From assembly GCA_027064525.1 (NCBI GenBank), contig JAMOPJ010000038.1:26142-90141 (forward strand): a stretch of 64,000 bases of DNA, read 5' to 3'. The translations under genes and the position numbers were made by a program. This document shows positions 37,710 to 47,363 of the stretch, piece by piece. Every line of letters begins with the position of its first letter. Position 1 is the stretch's first letter. Source of the DNA: Archaeoglobaceae archaeon. GTDB lineage: Archaea > Halobacteriota > Archaeoglobi > Archaeoglobales > Archaeoglobaceae. The notes under the pieces were generated by a model. That model did no database searches, had not been told where the DNA came from, and was given only the letters and a program-made list of their open reading frames with translations.

Positions 37710-38689
37710 ATCAATTTGTCGAGTTTTCTTAGGTTTTCCTCCTTTCCAATCACGAATAGAACATCGCCCTTCTCAAGCCTTATGTTAGGATCCGGAAGTA
37801 TCAGGCTTCCGTTTCTCGCAATCGCTACGACCATACATCCGAACTTCCTCCTCAAATCGAGCTCCTTCAGCGTTTTTCCTATGAGCTCTCCCTTTTCAAG
37901 GACGACCTTTTCAAGTAGGAAAGAATCCCCCTTTCTGCCCATTATGGTCTCTATGAATTCAACGGTTGCGGGTCTCATGAGTATAGTAAACACCTTCTTG
38001 GCAACATCCTTATATGGCGAGAGTATCAAATCCACACCCACTCTTCTCAGCTTCCTCTCGGCATCTGGATTCCTCAGAACAGCTATGGTGTATATATTCG
38101 GGTTTAGATCTTTCGCTGCAAGCAAGGCGAAGGCGTTGCAGACGTCTGTCATGCAACCCACTATTACCTTGGCCCTTCTAACTCCTGCCTTTTCGAGTAT
38201 AGCCTCATCCGTTGCATCACCATGAATTGCTACATATCCCCTCATCCTCGCCGATTCTACCTTGTTTATGTCGCTGTCGATTATAACAACCTTATCCTTT
38301 CCTAATTCCTTTGCAACCTCCCTACCCATCAAACCGAATCCACAAACTATGTAATGATTCTCAAGCTTCTCGATCATCTTTTCCCACCTTCTTATTCTTC
38401 TCTCCACGAGAACGGGAACCAAAACGTTGATCGAATACATGAAAATACCTACACCGAAAAACATCAGGAACATCGAAAGTATTCTTCCGTAAACACCCAT
38501 CTCTCCAACTTCCTTATAGCCAGTCGTTGTGATCGTAATGACTGTCATGTATAGGCAATCGAAGAGGGGCCAGCCTTCGAGAAAATGGTAAGCAAACGTT
38601 CCAAATATGATGGTTCCAACCAGTAAGGCCACAATCCGTAATAGATTTAATCTTATATCTTCTTGCACAGAGTTATTGTCGATAATCAC
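37706..38689 (-). CDS. Two-TM potassium channel with RCK (TrkA-N/TrkA-C) domains
   Basis: The 327-residue protein has two transmembrane helices (residues 18-38 and 70-95) flanking a pore helix and filter VITITTTGYKEVGEM. A Rossmann NAD-binding RCK domain, HYIVCGFGLMGREVAKELGK, follows, and then a TrkA-C domain (EKGELIGKTLKELDL, LEKGDVLFVIG). This is the MthK-like layout. The filter reads TTTGYKE instead of TVGYGD/E, so its ion selectivity may differ. Confidence 0.88.
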   Translation of the reverse strand: MIIDNNSVQEDIRLNLLRIVALLVGTIIFGTFAYHFLEGWPLFDCLYMTVITITTTGYKEVGEMGVYGRILSMFLMFFGVGIFMYSINVLVPVLVERRIRRWEKMIEKLENHYIVCGFGLMGREVAKELGKDKVVIIDSDINKVESARMRGYVAIHGDATDEAILEKAGVRRAKVIVGCMTDVCNAFALLAAKDLNPNIYTIAVLRNPDAERKLRRVGVDLILSPYKDVAKKVFTILMRPATVEFIETIMGRKGDSFLLEKVVLEKGELIGKTLKELDLRRKFGCMVVAIARNGSLILPDPNIRLEKGDVLFVIGKEENLRKLDKLI

Positions 38690-38736
38690 AAATATATCTT
38701 TAATGCTTGATTGGAATAATAAATATTAAAAATTAA

Positions 38737-39597
38737 CTATATTAGTCCAGCCCTCTGAAGCAATAGCAGATCTTCCGTCTCGATCTTCTCTCCTCTCTTG
38801 AACATCTCGTAGATCTCTCTTGCCTTTCTGATGAGCTCCTCCTTCTCTCTCTCCTCCTTGCTCTTTGCCATTCTCGCCTTTAGGGCCTTTATGACCTTAT
38901 CAAGATCCCTTAGATCTCTCCTGATTTTAAGAATCTCCGCATGACATCTATCCGCCTCTTTCTTGCTCTCCAAGAACTTTTCGTGCATCTCATCTGCCAA
39001 CTTTCTCTTCTGATCAACCTCGTCAAATATCTTGACCATCTCTTCGTGATACTTGTCCGCTTCTTCCACGAACTTCATCATCTCTTGGTGAATTTCTCTA
39101 ACCTTAGCCTTCAGTTCTCTAATCCTAGCAATCAGCTTCTTAAACTCCTCATGCTTCTCAAGCTGCTTCTTCCTCTCTTCAAGCTCTCTTCTGAGTCTTG
39201 CAATTCTTTCTACCAAAACCCTCTCCTTTTCTATCGTAAGAACAGATGTCTGTTGCTTGAACTCAAGTCTTCTGATCTCCCTTTCTATCTCTCCCAACGG
39301 CCTACCACCTCTATCTATGCTTTTCCTGAGCTTGTCAAGTTCCTTGTAGAGAGCATCGATCTCTTTGTAAAGCTCGTTTTTCTGATTCTTGAGCTCCTTC
39401 GCTTTCGCATTCAGCTCATCCCTCTTAGCCTTTAACTCCTTCGCCTTAGCAATGAGCTCTTTGACCTCTCGATTTAGCTGGTCTCTCTTTGACTTAAACT
39501 CCTTTGCAGCCCTATTCAATTGGTCTCTTTTTTCAATATACTCCTGCAGTTCTTTCTCTAACTGTTCCTTCCTCTCCTCCAATTTATCTAACGTCAT
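38737..39597 (-). CDS. Archaeal coiled-coil protein (COG1340-like)
   Basis: Almost the whole 286-residue protein is charged heptad coiled coil. Near the N-terminus there is a repeated unit of about 14 residues (KRDQLNRAAKEFKS, KRDQLNREVKELIA, KRDELNAKAKELKN). A short non-coil segment SIDRGGRPLGEIEREIRRLE lies near the middle and a C-terminal motif ends FKRGEKIETEDLLLLQRAG. This arrangement matches the archaeal COG1340 family, whose function is unknown. No signal or membrane segment. Confidence 0.8.
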   Translation of the reverse strand: MTLDKLEERKEQLEKELQEYIEKRDQLNRAAKEFKSKRDQLNREVKELIAKAKELKAKRDELNAKAKELKNQKNELYKEIDALYKELDKLRKSIDRGGRPLGEIEREIRRLEFKQQTSVLTIEKERVLVERIARLRRELEERKKQLEKHEEFKKLIARIRELKAKVREIHQEMMKFVEEADKYHEEMVKIFDEVDQKRKLADEMHEKFLESKKEADRCHAEILKIRRDLRDLDKVIKALKARMAKSKEEREKEELIRKAREIYEMFKRGEKIETEDLLLLQRAGLI

Positions 39598-39731
39598 GGT
39601 CTCACAACAGCCATTTTTTGTTCGTTTGAATTGGTGAACTTGCTACCGGCACGAATGATAGCACGAAATCAATTTAAAAACTTTTCGAGATTGGAATATC
39701 ATGAATTTTAACACTGTTTTAGCATAACACA

Positions 39732-40520
39732 CTACTTCCTTATCCTTTTCACGATTTCTCTGGCTTTGGCAGAAAAATCCCATTCCTCCTCCTTCGGCAA
39801 AACAGCAATCTTCTTGGCATATCGGTAGTAAAGGTAAGCGTATAGTATTGCTGTCCAAAATACGACGACTCTAGCGGTTACTATTCCAAAAACAGCATCC
39901 AAAACTATCGCAGCAGAAGGAACGATTAGTATGGGTATGCAGAGTATTATCCACGCATCCATTCTATCAAATATGTTAAATTCACTCGTTATAAAGGCCC
40001 ACCATATTATATATAGAATGACATAGAGGAACACTTCGTAGGGCAAGATGAAGTTTACCATGAACAGGTAGAATCCGAAGAAGAACATTGCCACCATTAT
40101 AGTCTTAACGTAGAACGTCACCTTACGAACAACCAACGTTTCGCTTGGAGCTTCAGGAGCCTTTACAACCTTTTCCTCTATGTTCCTAATTTCGCTTTCG
40201 ATTTTCGATAACTTTGTCTTAACTTCATCCATCTCGGCCGTGCTAAAAGCAACCTGTTCCAAAAGGGGCTTGAGCCTATCATATAAGAGTTCGTCGAGCA
40301 CAACATCGGTTAAAGCTTCATACGCGAGCATCCTTTTGTATAGCCTGATTCCGCCTCCAATGAGGATCAGGCTCAAGGCGAAGAACAGAAAGTCGATGAC
40401 ATAGTATTCGGGTGATTTTTCTGTTGAGAGATCGTTATACAGCGAAGCGAGTGAGAGTATCAACATGCCAAAACCAAGTAAAGTTATGAGTATGACCACA
40501 GCCTTCTCAACTTGCTTCAT
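39732..40520 (-). CDS. Unassigned membrane protein with a central coiled coil
   Basis: The 262-residue protein has two N-terminal transmembrane helices (about 8-28 and 42-60), a cytoplasmic coiled-coil-like segment (VKTKLSKIESEIRNIEEKVV), and then about four or five C-terminal transmembrane helices from residue 135 onward. It ends in a charged tail. I recognise no family. It is transcribed in the same direction as the neighbouring 5S rRNA and coiled-coil genes. Confidence 0.75.
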   Translation of the reverse strand: MKQVEKAVVILITLLGFGMLILSLASLYNDLSTEKSPEYYVIDFLFFALSLILIGGGIRLYKRMLAYEALTDVVLDELLYDRLKPLLEQVAFSTAEMDEVKTKLSKIESEIRNIEEKVVKAPEAPSETLVVRKVTFYVKTIMVAMFFFGFYLFMVNFILPYEVFLYVILYIIWWAFITSEFNIFDRMDAWIILCIPILIVPSAAIVLDAVFGIVTARVVVFWTAILYAYLYYRYAKKIAVLPKEEEWDFSAKAREIVKRIRK

Positions 40521-40585
40521 TGTATCGAAGGTCTGGAAAGAAGTGGTATTAATGTTTTGTTATTTTTTGTAATTGAGAGAGAAGA

Positions 40586-40708
40586 TGCCGACAGCTTCCG
40601 CGCTTCCCGTGCCCTCTCGGAGCACAGTACAACGCGGAACGGGACCGGGCTTAACTTCCGGGTTCGGAATGAGTCCGGGTGTTTCCCCGATCCCTATGGC
40701 CGTCGGCA
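40586..40708 (-). rRNA. rrf: 5S ribosomal RNA (free-standing)
   Basis: The minus strand begins TGCCGACGGCCATAGGG, continues with AACACCCGGACTCATTCCGA and ACCCGGAAGTTAAGCC, the universal 5S loop B/C core, and ends GTCGGCA, which pairs fully with the 5' end. The length is 123 bases. No 16S or 23S gene is adjacent, so it is unlinked, as in A. fulgidus. TTTAAATATC (40731-40740 on the complement) is a TATA box about 25 bases upstream. Confidence 0.97.
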
Positions 40709-40914
40709 AACCTATTTGATCCCAATCAGATATTTAAAGATTTTGCTGAATAATTTTTTTACTTAACCTACCATAAAAATTGAATTACACACAGACTGGT
40801 CGTGACTCCACATTGTGTGTGATTTAAATATTCCATCAACAGTATTGCAACACCACCCACAGACTTTATGCATCCGGCGAACAGAGATCAGGAAGAGAAA
40901 AATGTTGCAAATTC
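40709..40914. other. Intergenic region with an imperfect inverted repeat
   Basis: There is no reading frame of note here. It holds the 5S promoter (about 40730-40742). An inverted repeat AATTACACACA (40783-40793) and TGTGTGTGATT (40814-40824) has ten of eleven pairs. It is followed by the palindromic ATTTAAAT. It may be a terminator/operator or a small RNA promoter; nothing decides this. Confidence 0.4.
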
Positions 40915-41571
40915 TCATAGACTCATTATAAAGCTCCAAGCCTTTCGAGGCTGTTCTTTGCGTTTATGTAGGATTGTCGTAACTATTCCAAGAATCTCTC
41001 CGATCGCTCCAGCTATGAAGCTAAGTAATATTCCGATGAGATATATTATTCCGGCTGTTTTGAATCCAGATTCAACGTTTGGATCTTCTCCGAGTCTCAT
41101 CAGCATTATCCCAAAAAGTATGGCTCCGACGATTATCATTAGACCTCCGATTAGCAACAGTCCCAAAGATGCCAAGACGGCACCGGCAATCGCTCCGTTG
41201 GCGTGTGGGTTGGATACCGCCACTCCGACTAAAAGCAGAATTGGAACGAATATCAGTATTAATCCCACGAGCTGAAGGATCATACCCCACCTTCCGATTC
41301 CGAGCTTGAGATCGTATCTCTTAAGGTGTCCAGTAGCCATGAAATACATCACGAACCCGACTATTCCCAATACCACGGCAATCAGTATTAGTATGGTGAA
41401 CGATCCTAAAGCACCCATGGCAACTAGAAACGCCTGTGGGTTCTCTGGATTTATCATTCCAACGCTACCGAACATTAAGACTAAAGACACAAGAACGAGC
41501 ACTATCGAGATTAGACTAACCATGGCTCCAGTTTTCAGATCTTTCAAACCCTCGATTAGCTCTACATCCAT
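40915..41571 (-). CDS. DUF973-like membrane protein
   Basis: The 218-residue protein begins MDVELIEGLKDLKTGAM, the soluble lead-in typical of DUF973. About five to six transmembrane helices follow, rich in Gly, Ile and Leu, with a conserved-looking loop GHLKRYDLKLGIGRWGMI. Function unknown. ATG 41571 has a TATA-like TTTAAAAATTTAA upstream. Confidence 0.75.
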   Translation of the reverse strand: MDVELIEGLKDLKTGAMVSLISIVLVLVSLVLMFGSVGMINPENPQAFLVAMGALGSFTILILIAVVLGIVGFVMYFMATGHLKRYDLKLGIGRWGMILQLVGLILIFVPILLLVGVAVSNPHANGAIAGAVLASLGLLLIGGLMIIVGAILFGIMLMRLGEDPNVESGFKTAGIIYLIGILLSFIAGAIGEILGIVTTILHKRKEQPRKAWSFIMSL

Positions 41572-41683
41572 AACTTAATTATGAAAATTAAATTTTTAAA
41601 TCTTTCGTTTCTTATCTAATCACATTTAAATCGTTTACACACAAATTGCAAAGCAAATAAAACATTATTTTTTGATTATAAAT

Positions 41684-42343
41684 TTAGGGTTCAATACCCC
41701 TATCCGTAATCATAAACGTGCAATTGATCCCCTCAGGCTTCGACCTATGCTTAATTAAAATAGCTCTTCTATACTTGTTCAACCTCTCCAAGCCTATTAT
41801 GACTTTGGATATGTGATCTATGCTCGGCCCACCTAAGGGCTTCTCCTCACCTGTCTTCACATCCGTAAAAACCTGATTCGTGATAACCACAGCCAAATCG
41901 AACTTCCTCGCCAAGCCTAATAGAAACGTCAACTGAGCAATGAGCTCACGCTTAATTTTGATTTGCCTTTCAACGTCCTCAAGCTCACTCCTGTAAAGGA
42001 AGGTGAACGAATCTACGATTATGAGCTTGATCTCCTCATCCTTGCAGAGCTTCGCAAGCTCCTTTATCGCGGAGCTCTGCTGTTTGAAATCTATGACATC
42101 GTATATGAAAACGTTCTTCAGTGCCTCCTTTTCCTGGAAGATCTGGGAAACCCTTTCGGGCGAGAGTCCTTCGGTGTCGATGTATGCTACCTTCAAGCCC
42201 GAGTGAGCGGTGTTGTAGGCAAGCATTAGACATATGGATGTTTTGCCAGTTCCACTCGCACCATAAATCTGAGTGATCGTGCCAGTTTCGACTCCACCAT
42301 CCAGCAGAGAATCCAAGCACTTACTGCCCGTCGGAAGTTTCAT
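41684..42343 (-). CDS. radB: DNA repair/recombination protein RadB
   Basis: A 219-residue RecA-fold ATPase starting directly with LPTGSKCLDSLLDGGVETGT. Walker A is YGASGTGKTSICLM and Walker B LIIVDSFTFLY. It lacks the N-terminal helix-hairpin-helix domain of RadA, which defines the euryarchaeal paralogue RadB. RadB acts as a recombination mediator for RadA. Length is normal. Confidence 0.95.
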   Translation of the reverse strand: MKLPTGSKCLDSLLDGGVETGTITQIYGASGTGKTSICLMLAYNTAHSGLKVAYIDTEGLSPERVSQIFQEKEALKNVFIYDVIDFKQQSSAIKELAKLCKDEEIKLIIVDSFTFLYRSELEDVERQIKIKRELIAQLTFLLGLARKFDLAVVITNQVFTDVKTGEEKPLGGPSIDHISKVIIGLERLNKYRRAILIKHRSKPEGINCTFMITDRGIEP

Positions 42344-42368
42344 CGAACCTTAATCTTTCAGGCTGTAA

Positions 42369-43184
42369 TTAGAGTTTTCTAAGGATCTCCCTATATACGA
42401 CCAACAACGGAAGGTCAAGATCTTCCGCAATTCTCTTAACATCCTCAAACTCGGGTTTTAGAATTGAAGAAGACGAAAGCTTAATTCTAATGCTGAATTT
42501 CCTACCAAACACTTCGATTTCCCTTTCTTCTATTCTCCTCAGCTCTATGATCCTTCTTACCGGTATTATTCTAACTCCCAAGCTTCCGGTCTCTTCCATC
42601 ATCGTCTTTGCTACTCTTTCAACATTATCGAATCTGCAAAGAGCCTTGATAATAACGGCCGGTCTTCCTTTTTTCCCAATGCACTGAATCGCTGAGACAT
42701 CCAAGCAAATCTTGCTCAATTTCTCCAAGGCGTTGGCCAATATCTCTCCACTAATGTCATCGAGGTTCGTTTCCAAAACCGCAATCTCATCGAAATCGAA
42801 AGTTTCACCAAATATTATTCTAAATCCGTTGAACTCACGAACTTCGACGATCTTAAAAGGTTGTCTTAGGGTTTTGCAGAACTCGGAGAGTATGGAAACG
42901 ACTTCAGCGGAGATATCAGACTTTTTGCCCGGAATCACCTCAATATCGGATTTTTCTAACAACTTCAAAGCCGAAACATCCTTAGGCATCGGAATCCGAT
43001 TCACAAAAAGCTCGAACCCCATCCTCTTAAACCAATTTAAGATTGCCCGCGCTCTTTCAATTCCATTCGATCCTGAATCCAAGTCATACTCTTCCTCGCA
43101 ACGGTTCGAGGCTATCTTAAGCAATGCCGATATAAAGTCGTCGAACGAAATTCGTTCGATATCGAATAGGATCAACCGCACCAT
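42369..43184 (-). CDS. LarC-like (DUF111) nickel-insertion family protein with degenerate N-terminus
   Basis: The C-terminal half has the LarC signature ETNLDDISGEILANALEKLS. It also has the segment GKKGRPAVIIKALC, the stretch MMEETGSLGVRIIPVRR and REIEVFGRKFSIRIK. LarC builds the Ni-pincer cofactor of lactate racemase. The usual N-terminal motif with HxDxFSGxSGDM is not visible here; the first 60 residues instead read VRLILFDIERISFDDFISAL. The protein is also short (about 271 versus roughly 400), so activity is uncertain. ATG 43184 is chosen because the longer frame would enter the divergent Cdc48 gene. Confidence 0.75.
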   Translation of the reverse strand: MVRLILFDIERISFDDFISALLKIASNRCEEEYDLDSGSNGIERARAILNWFKRMGFELFVNRIPMPKDVSALKLLEKSDIEVIPGKKSDISAEVVSILSEFCKTLRQPFKIVEVREFNGFRIIFGETFDFDEIAVLETNLDDISGEILANALEKLSKICLDVSAIQCIGKKGRPAVIIKALCRFDNVERVAKTMMEETGSLGVRIIPVRRIIELRRIEEREIEVFGRKFSIRIKLSSSSILKPEFEDVKRIAEDLDLPLLVVYREILRKL

Positions 43185-43233
43185 AAGCCTTTTTATAGTC
43201 GTGTGAATTTTAAGATATTGTAGGGTGGTGACC

Positions 43234-45660
43234 ATGGAAATAACACTCAAAGTAAATCAAGCTTATCCGAGCGATTCAGGGAGAGGAATCGCAAGACTCG
43301 ATCCCGATGCGATGTTAAAGCTTAGAATATCCCCCGGAGATATAATCGAAATTGAAGGTAGGAGGAAGACCGTCGCCAAGGTTTGGAGAGCTCCAAAAAG
43401 AGATTGGGGTAAGAGCATAATTAGGATCGATCGCTTCATTAGGGAGAACGCTGGTGTCGGTGTTGGAGACATAGTTAAGGTTAGAAAGGCGGATTATCAA
43501 CCAGCTAAGGTTGTTATCCTCGCTCCTCTTCGCAAGATGGATTTCAGAGTTTATGGAATGGATATTGGCGAATATCTTAAGCATCAGCTTTTGAAGAGAC
43601 CGGTTGTTGAGGGTGATTTGGTTCCTTTGGTTAGCGCTCCCGCTTTAGCCGGATTTGGAAGATACAACCAGAATCAGGCTTTGGTCTTTGTTGCTGTTAA
43701 GACCGAACCCAAGGGGCCGGTTATCATCGACGAGATGACGAAGGTTATCTACAGAGATCGCCCGGCTAAGGGATTCGAGAGATTTGGAAAAGCCGGAGTT
43801 ACCTACGAGGACATCGGTGGACTTAAGGAGGAGTTACAGAAGGTCAGAGAGATTATCGAGCTACCGCTGAAGTATCCCGAGCTCTTCCAAAGGTTGGGTA
43901 TAGACCCACCAAAGGGTGTTCTGCTTTATGGCCCTCCGGGCACCGGAAAGACTCTAATCGCCAAAGCGGTTGCGAACGAGATTGGTGCGTCATTTTTCAC
44001 GATAAACGGTCCAGAGATCATGAGCAAGTTCTATGGAGAATCCGAGCAGAGGTTGAGAGAGATTTTCGAGGAAGCTAAGGAGAATGCTCCTTCGATAATA
44101 TTCATAGATGAGATCGATGCAATAGCTCCAAGAAGAGATGAGGTTACGGGAGAGGTTGAGAGGAGAGTCGTAGCTCAGCTCTTAGCTTTGATGGACGGTC
44201 TTGAAGAGAGAGGACAAGTGATAGTCATCGGAGCTACGAACAGGATAGACGCCATCGATCCGGCTTTGAGAAGACCGGGAAGGTTCGACAGAGAGATAGA
44301 GATCGGAGTTCCGGACAGAGAGGGCAGGTTTGAGATCCTCCAGATCCACACGAGGAACATGCCTTTAGAGCCAGAATACGACAGGGATTTCGTGCTCGAA
44401 GCTCTGAGGGCTTTGCACAGGAACTACAGCGAAGACGGAAACAAGGAGATCCTCGAAAGGTTGGAGATGGCGTTCGATGAGGTTAAGGATGCAGAAAAGA
44501 AGGATGAGATCAAGAAGATTATAGAGAGACTACTTCCATCCGAAATCATCAGCGAGCTTGATAGAGAGATCATAAAGGCTATGCTGAAGTATTTAGCCGA
44601 TCAAACTCACGGTTTCGTCGGAGCTGACATCGAAGCCCTATGCAAGGAAGCGGCGATGAAGGCTTTGAGGAGATATCTGCCACAGATCGATCTCAATGCC
44701 GATGAGATTCCGATTGATGTTCTTGAATCTATTAAGGTCACAATGGATGACTTCAAAGAGGCTCTAAAGGAGATAGAGCCCTCTGCGATGAGAGAGGTGC
44801 TCGTAGAGGTTCCAAAGGTAACTTGGAACGATGTCGGCGGGCTTGAAGATATAAAGAGGGAGATCATTGAAGCAGTCGAATGGCCACTCAAGTATCCTGA
44901 GAAGTTCAAGAAGTTTGGAATCAAACCGCCAAAGGGTGTTCTGCTTTATGGCCCTCCAGGCACCGGAAAGACTCTAATCGCCAAAGCGGTTGCAAATGAG
45001 GCTGAAGCGAACTTCATAAGCGTGAAAGGGCCGGAGCTTTTGAACAAGTGGCTCGGAGAGAGCGAAAAGGCTGTTAGAAAGATATTTAAGAAGGCTAGAC
45101 AGGTCGCACCGTGCATAATCTTCTTCGACGAGATCGACGCCATAGCGCAGATGAGAGGACTCGATGAAGGTAATAGGGCTGTTGAGAGAGTTGTCAACCA
45201 GTTGCTAACAGAAATGGATGGACTGGAGGAACTTGAAGGTGTAGTTGTAATTGGAGCGACGAACAGGCCAGACATTTTGGATCCAGCTTTGCTCAGACCG
45301 GGAAGATTCGACAGGCTTGTTTATGTTAGACCTCCAGACAAGAAGAGCAGATTTGCCATATTCAAGATCCACACGAGGAACATGCCTTTGGCTGACGATG
45401 TCGATTTGGAGGAGCTTGCCGAGCTTACGGAAGGCTACGTTGGAGCGGATATCGAAGCTGTATGCAGAGAGGCGGTGATGCTTGCTTTGAGAGAAAACAT
45501 TAACGCTGAGAAGGTTGAGATGAGACACTTCCTCGAAGCTCTAAAGAAGATTAAGCCAAGTGTCAACGAGTCGATGCTCAGCTTTTACGAGAGATTTGAA
45601 GAGAAGGCTAAGAGGGACAGGGCTAAAGTTTCAGCAAAGACGTTCATAGGCTATGGCTAA
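43234..45660 (+). CDS. vat: Cdc48/VAT-type AAA+ ATPase
   Basis: The 808-residue unfoldase has an N-domain of the Cdc48 double-psi barrel ([20 protein letters not shown]). Two AAA modules follow, each with Walker [18 protein letters not shown] (residues about 233 and 573) and Walker [15 protein letters not shown] or [14 protein letters not shown]. The two Walker A regions are almost identical at the DNA level. The C-terminal tail FIGYG resembles the HbYX-type ending that docks on the proteasome. ATG 43234 follows GGTGGTGA. Confidence 0.97.
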   Translation: MEITLKVNQAYPSDSGRGIARLDPDAMLKLRISPGDIIEIEGRRKTVAKVWRAPKRDWGKSIIRIDRFIRENAGVGVGDIVKVRKADYQPAKVVILAPLRKMDFRVYGMDIGEYLKHQLLKRPVVEGDLVPLVSAPALAGFGRYNQNQALVFVAVKTEPKGPVIIDEMTKVIYRDRPAKGFERFGKAGVTYEDIGGLKEELQKVREIIELPLKYPELFQRLGIDPPKGVLLYGPPGTGKTLIAKAVANEIGASFFTINGPEIMSKFYGESEQRLREIFEEAKENAPSIIFIDEIDAIAPRRDEVTGEVERRVVAQLLALMDGLEERGQVIVIGATNRIDAIDPALRRPGRFDREIEIGVPDREGRFEILQIHTRNMPLEPEYDRDFVLEALRALHRNYSEDGNKEILERLEMAFDEVKDAEKKDEIKKIIERLLPSEIISELDREIIKAMLKYLADQTHGFVGADIEALCKEAAMKALRRYLPQIDLNADEIPIDVLESIKVTMDDFKEALKEIEPSAMREVLVEVPKVTWNDVGGLEDIKREIIEAVEWPLKYPEKFKKFGIKPPKGVLLYGPPGTGKTLIAKAVANEAEANFISVKGPELLNKWLGESEKAVRKIFKKARQVAPCIIFFDEIDAIAQMRGLDEGNRAVERVVNQLLTEMDGLEELEGVVVIGATNRPDILDPALLRPGRFDRLVYVRPPDKKSRFAIFKIHTRNMPLADDVDLEELAELTEGYVGADIEAVCREAVMLALRENINAEKVEMRHFLEALKKIKPSVNESMLSFYERFEEKAKRDRAKVSAKTFIGYG

Positions 45661-45701
45661 ATTTAAATATTTTTCTGCTCAACTCATCGTTGGTGATTGT
45701 T

Positions 45702-45938
45702 ATGATTACTGCAAGGTCTTTAGCGAAGAAAACCGTAACCTTATCAGATGGAACCGTTGTTGGGCAGCTATACAACATCATGGTAGATCTGAAGACCGGA
45801 ACTCTTCTCCATCTGCTCGTTAAGCCTGTTAGAGAGATTCCTGGACTTAAGATGGAGGATGGGCTGTATATAATCCCCTTTGAAAGTGTCAAGGCTATAA
45901 GCGATTACATAGTCATAGACAAGAGGAAGATCAAATGA
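45702..45938 (+). CDS. PRC-barrel domain protein
   Basis: This 78-residue protein is a single PRC barrel: ITARSLAKKTVTLSDGTVVG, LYNIMVDLKTGTLLHLLVKP and a conserved end VKAISDYIVIDKRKI. Archaeal one-domain PRC barrels are common. Some bind CdvA or RNA-processing factors, but the role here is not known. It overlaps the next gene by four bases. ATG 45702 is preferred over upstream TTG/GTG codons in its ribosome site. Confidence 0.85.
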   Translation: MITARSLAKKTVTLSDGTVVGQLYNIMVDLKTGTLLHLLVKPVREIPGLKMEDGLYIIPFESVKAISDYIVIDKRKIK

Positions 45939-46624
45939 GAAGATACATATTTCCACCACTACTTCTTCCATTTTTCTTCTTTCTTATAGTTCTACCCTTC
46001 TTCGTCGTTCTGTTCGTTTTGACTACGCCAAAGGTATTCCAGATCGTGTTTGGACTCGACTACCTGAGTGCACTGACGATATTCACATTGATAATACTGG
46101 GTAGTTTCATAAACATCCCGATTTACGAAAAGGAGGGCGAAGTTGTAGTCAGTAGATACAGCCTCTTTGGAGTGATATACTACACGATAACCGAGCAACA
46201 GAGAATTGTTGTGGCTGTAAACTTGGGTGGCTGCATCCTACCCTCGATCTTAGCTTTGAAGCTTCTGATGGAATTGCCAATAGTTCCTTGGCTGGTAACC
46301 TTCACAGTATGCTCGATCCTGATATACTTCTACGCTAAGCCCGTTCCCGGATTGGGAATAGCCGTCCCTATGTTCATTCCGCCCCTTCTTTCGGCGTTCA
46401 TGAGCTATATCGTTATTTCAGCTTTCAATCTGCCGATCTGGATTCTTCCAAAGATGGCGTTCTCAGCTGGCGTTCTCTCTGCACTCTTTGGGGCGGACAT
46501 TCTCCACCTAAAGGACATAGAGAAGATCGGTAGCGGTGTTGTAAGTATCGGAGGAGCAGGGACTTTCGACGGAATATTTCTCACGGGCGTTTTTGCTGTT
46601 GTATTCTCTCTATTTCTGCTCTAA
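45935..46624 (+). CDS. DUF1614 membrane protein
   Basis: The 229-residue protein has about seven hydrophobic segments and the family pattern AVNLGGCILPSILALKLL, KPVPGLGIAVPMFIPPLLSA, FGADILHLKDIEKIG and SIGGAGTFDGIFLTGVFAVV. DUF1614 proteins occur in archaea and bacteria with unknown function. It is translationally coupled to the PRC-barrel gene. The 3' end overlaps the convergent hydrolase gene by about 15 bases. Confidence 0.85.
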   Translation: MRRYIFPPLLLPFFFFLIVLPFFVVLFVLTTPKVFQIVFGLDYLSALTIFTLIILGSFINIPIYEKEGEVVVSRYSLFGVIYYTITEQQRIVVAVNLGGCILPSILALKLLMELPIVPWLVTFTVCSILIYFYAKPVPGLGIAVPMFIPPLLSAFMSYIVISAFNLPIWILPKMAFSAGVLSALFGADILHLKDIEKIGSGVVSIGGAGTFDGIFLTGVFAVVFSLFLL

Positions 46625-47347
46625 TTCCAAGATTTTATCTTCAAACTTTCCACGTGCGTAATGCGTGGCAACCCAGTTCGCAACCAAATTCATAACTTTA
46701 TCATATTCTCTAAGCCTATGATGTCCACCGATCACCTTTACAAAGTATTTCGGCTCCTTAGCGAGCTCAAACATGATCTTACTGCTTTCAAAAGGCACGA
46801 TATCATCGTCGGTTCCGTGGACGAAGAGGACGGGTTTCCTCACGTCTTCTATCCACCTCTTAGGTTCAAATTCTTCCATATCACGCCTAAATCTCTCCAA
46901 GAATTCCTCAAGTTCGCCGACACCCTTCAAACTACCTCTCAGCTTTGCATTCGCATGAGCTTGAATCAAGATATCCTCTCTGAGCATGTCAAAGCTACAT
47001 GGAACAGCTATCAAAGCTAAGCTCTTTACGTTGTCAAGCAGAGCAGAATACACCGCCGGCACGCCGCCCAAACTAAATGCAACCAAGTGAACGGATTTAA
47101 ACCTCTCAACCAAATTCACGAGGTCTTCGACCCAGTTCGAGATGCTGAACGAGCCCTTACTCAAACCGGTTCCGGAGAAGTCGAAAATCACCGAATTTAG
47201 ACCTTTATCTGCAAAAAATTCCGCAAGTTTATCGTAACCTTTCGCAACAACCGAAGCCGGTTCATACGGCAAACCGTGGCAGATCACCACCACGTTCTCA
47301 GCGTAAACCCGAACGAAGTTTCTTCCAACGTTTAAATCGAACTGCAT
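46610..47347 (-). CDS. Alpha/beta-hydrolase
   Basis: The 245-residue protein has the oxyanion HGLPYEPASVVAKGYDKLAE, nucleophile elbow VHLVAFSLGGVPAVYSALL (Ser), the acid in VLFVHGTDDDIVPFESS and the histidine in VIGGHHRLREY. It resembles soluble esterase/peptidase-like hydrolases of the BAAT/S9 type. The substrate is unknown. Confidence 0.85.
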   Translation of the reverse strand: MQFDLNVGRNFVRVYAENVVVICHGLPYEPASVVAKGYDKLAEFFADKGLNSVIFDFSGTGLSKGSFSISNWVEDLVNLVERFKSVHLVAFSLGGVPAVYSALLDNVKSLALIAVPCSFDMLREDILIQAHANAKLRGSLKGVGELEEFLERFRRDMEEFEPKRWIEDVRKPVLFVHGTDDDIVPFESSKIMFELAKEPKYFVKVIGGHHRLREYDKVMNLVANWVATHYARGKFEDKILELEQK

Positions 47348-47363
47348 CTGATTGCACCTCCCC

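Noticed and set aside
38941..39435. Leu-rich open frame opposite the coiled-coil gene
   Set aside because: It mirrors the Lys/Glu-rich coiled coil; no start context or family match.
40783..40824. Box C/D or H/ACA guide RNA near the 5S gene
   Set aside because: No RTGATGA box paired with CTGA at proper spacing and no ACA-tailed hairpins; only an imperfect inverted repeat.
43900..45010. Two near-identical stretches in the Cdc48 gene as a recent duplication
   Set aside because: They are the Walker A regions of the two AAA modules; the identity is confined to the conserved motif and is expected for this family.
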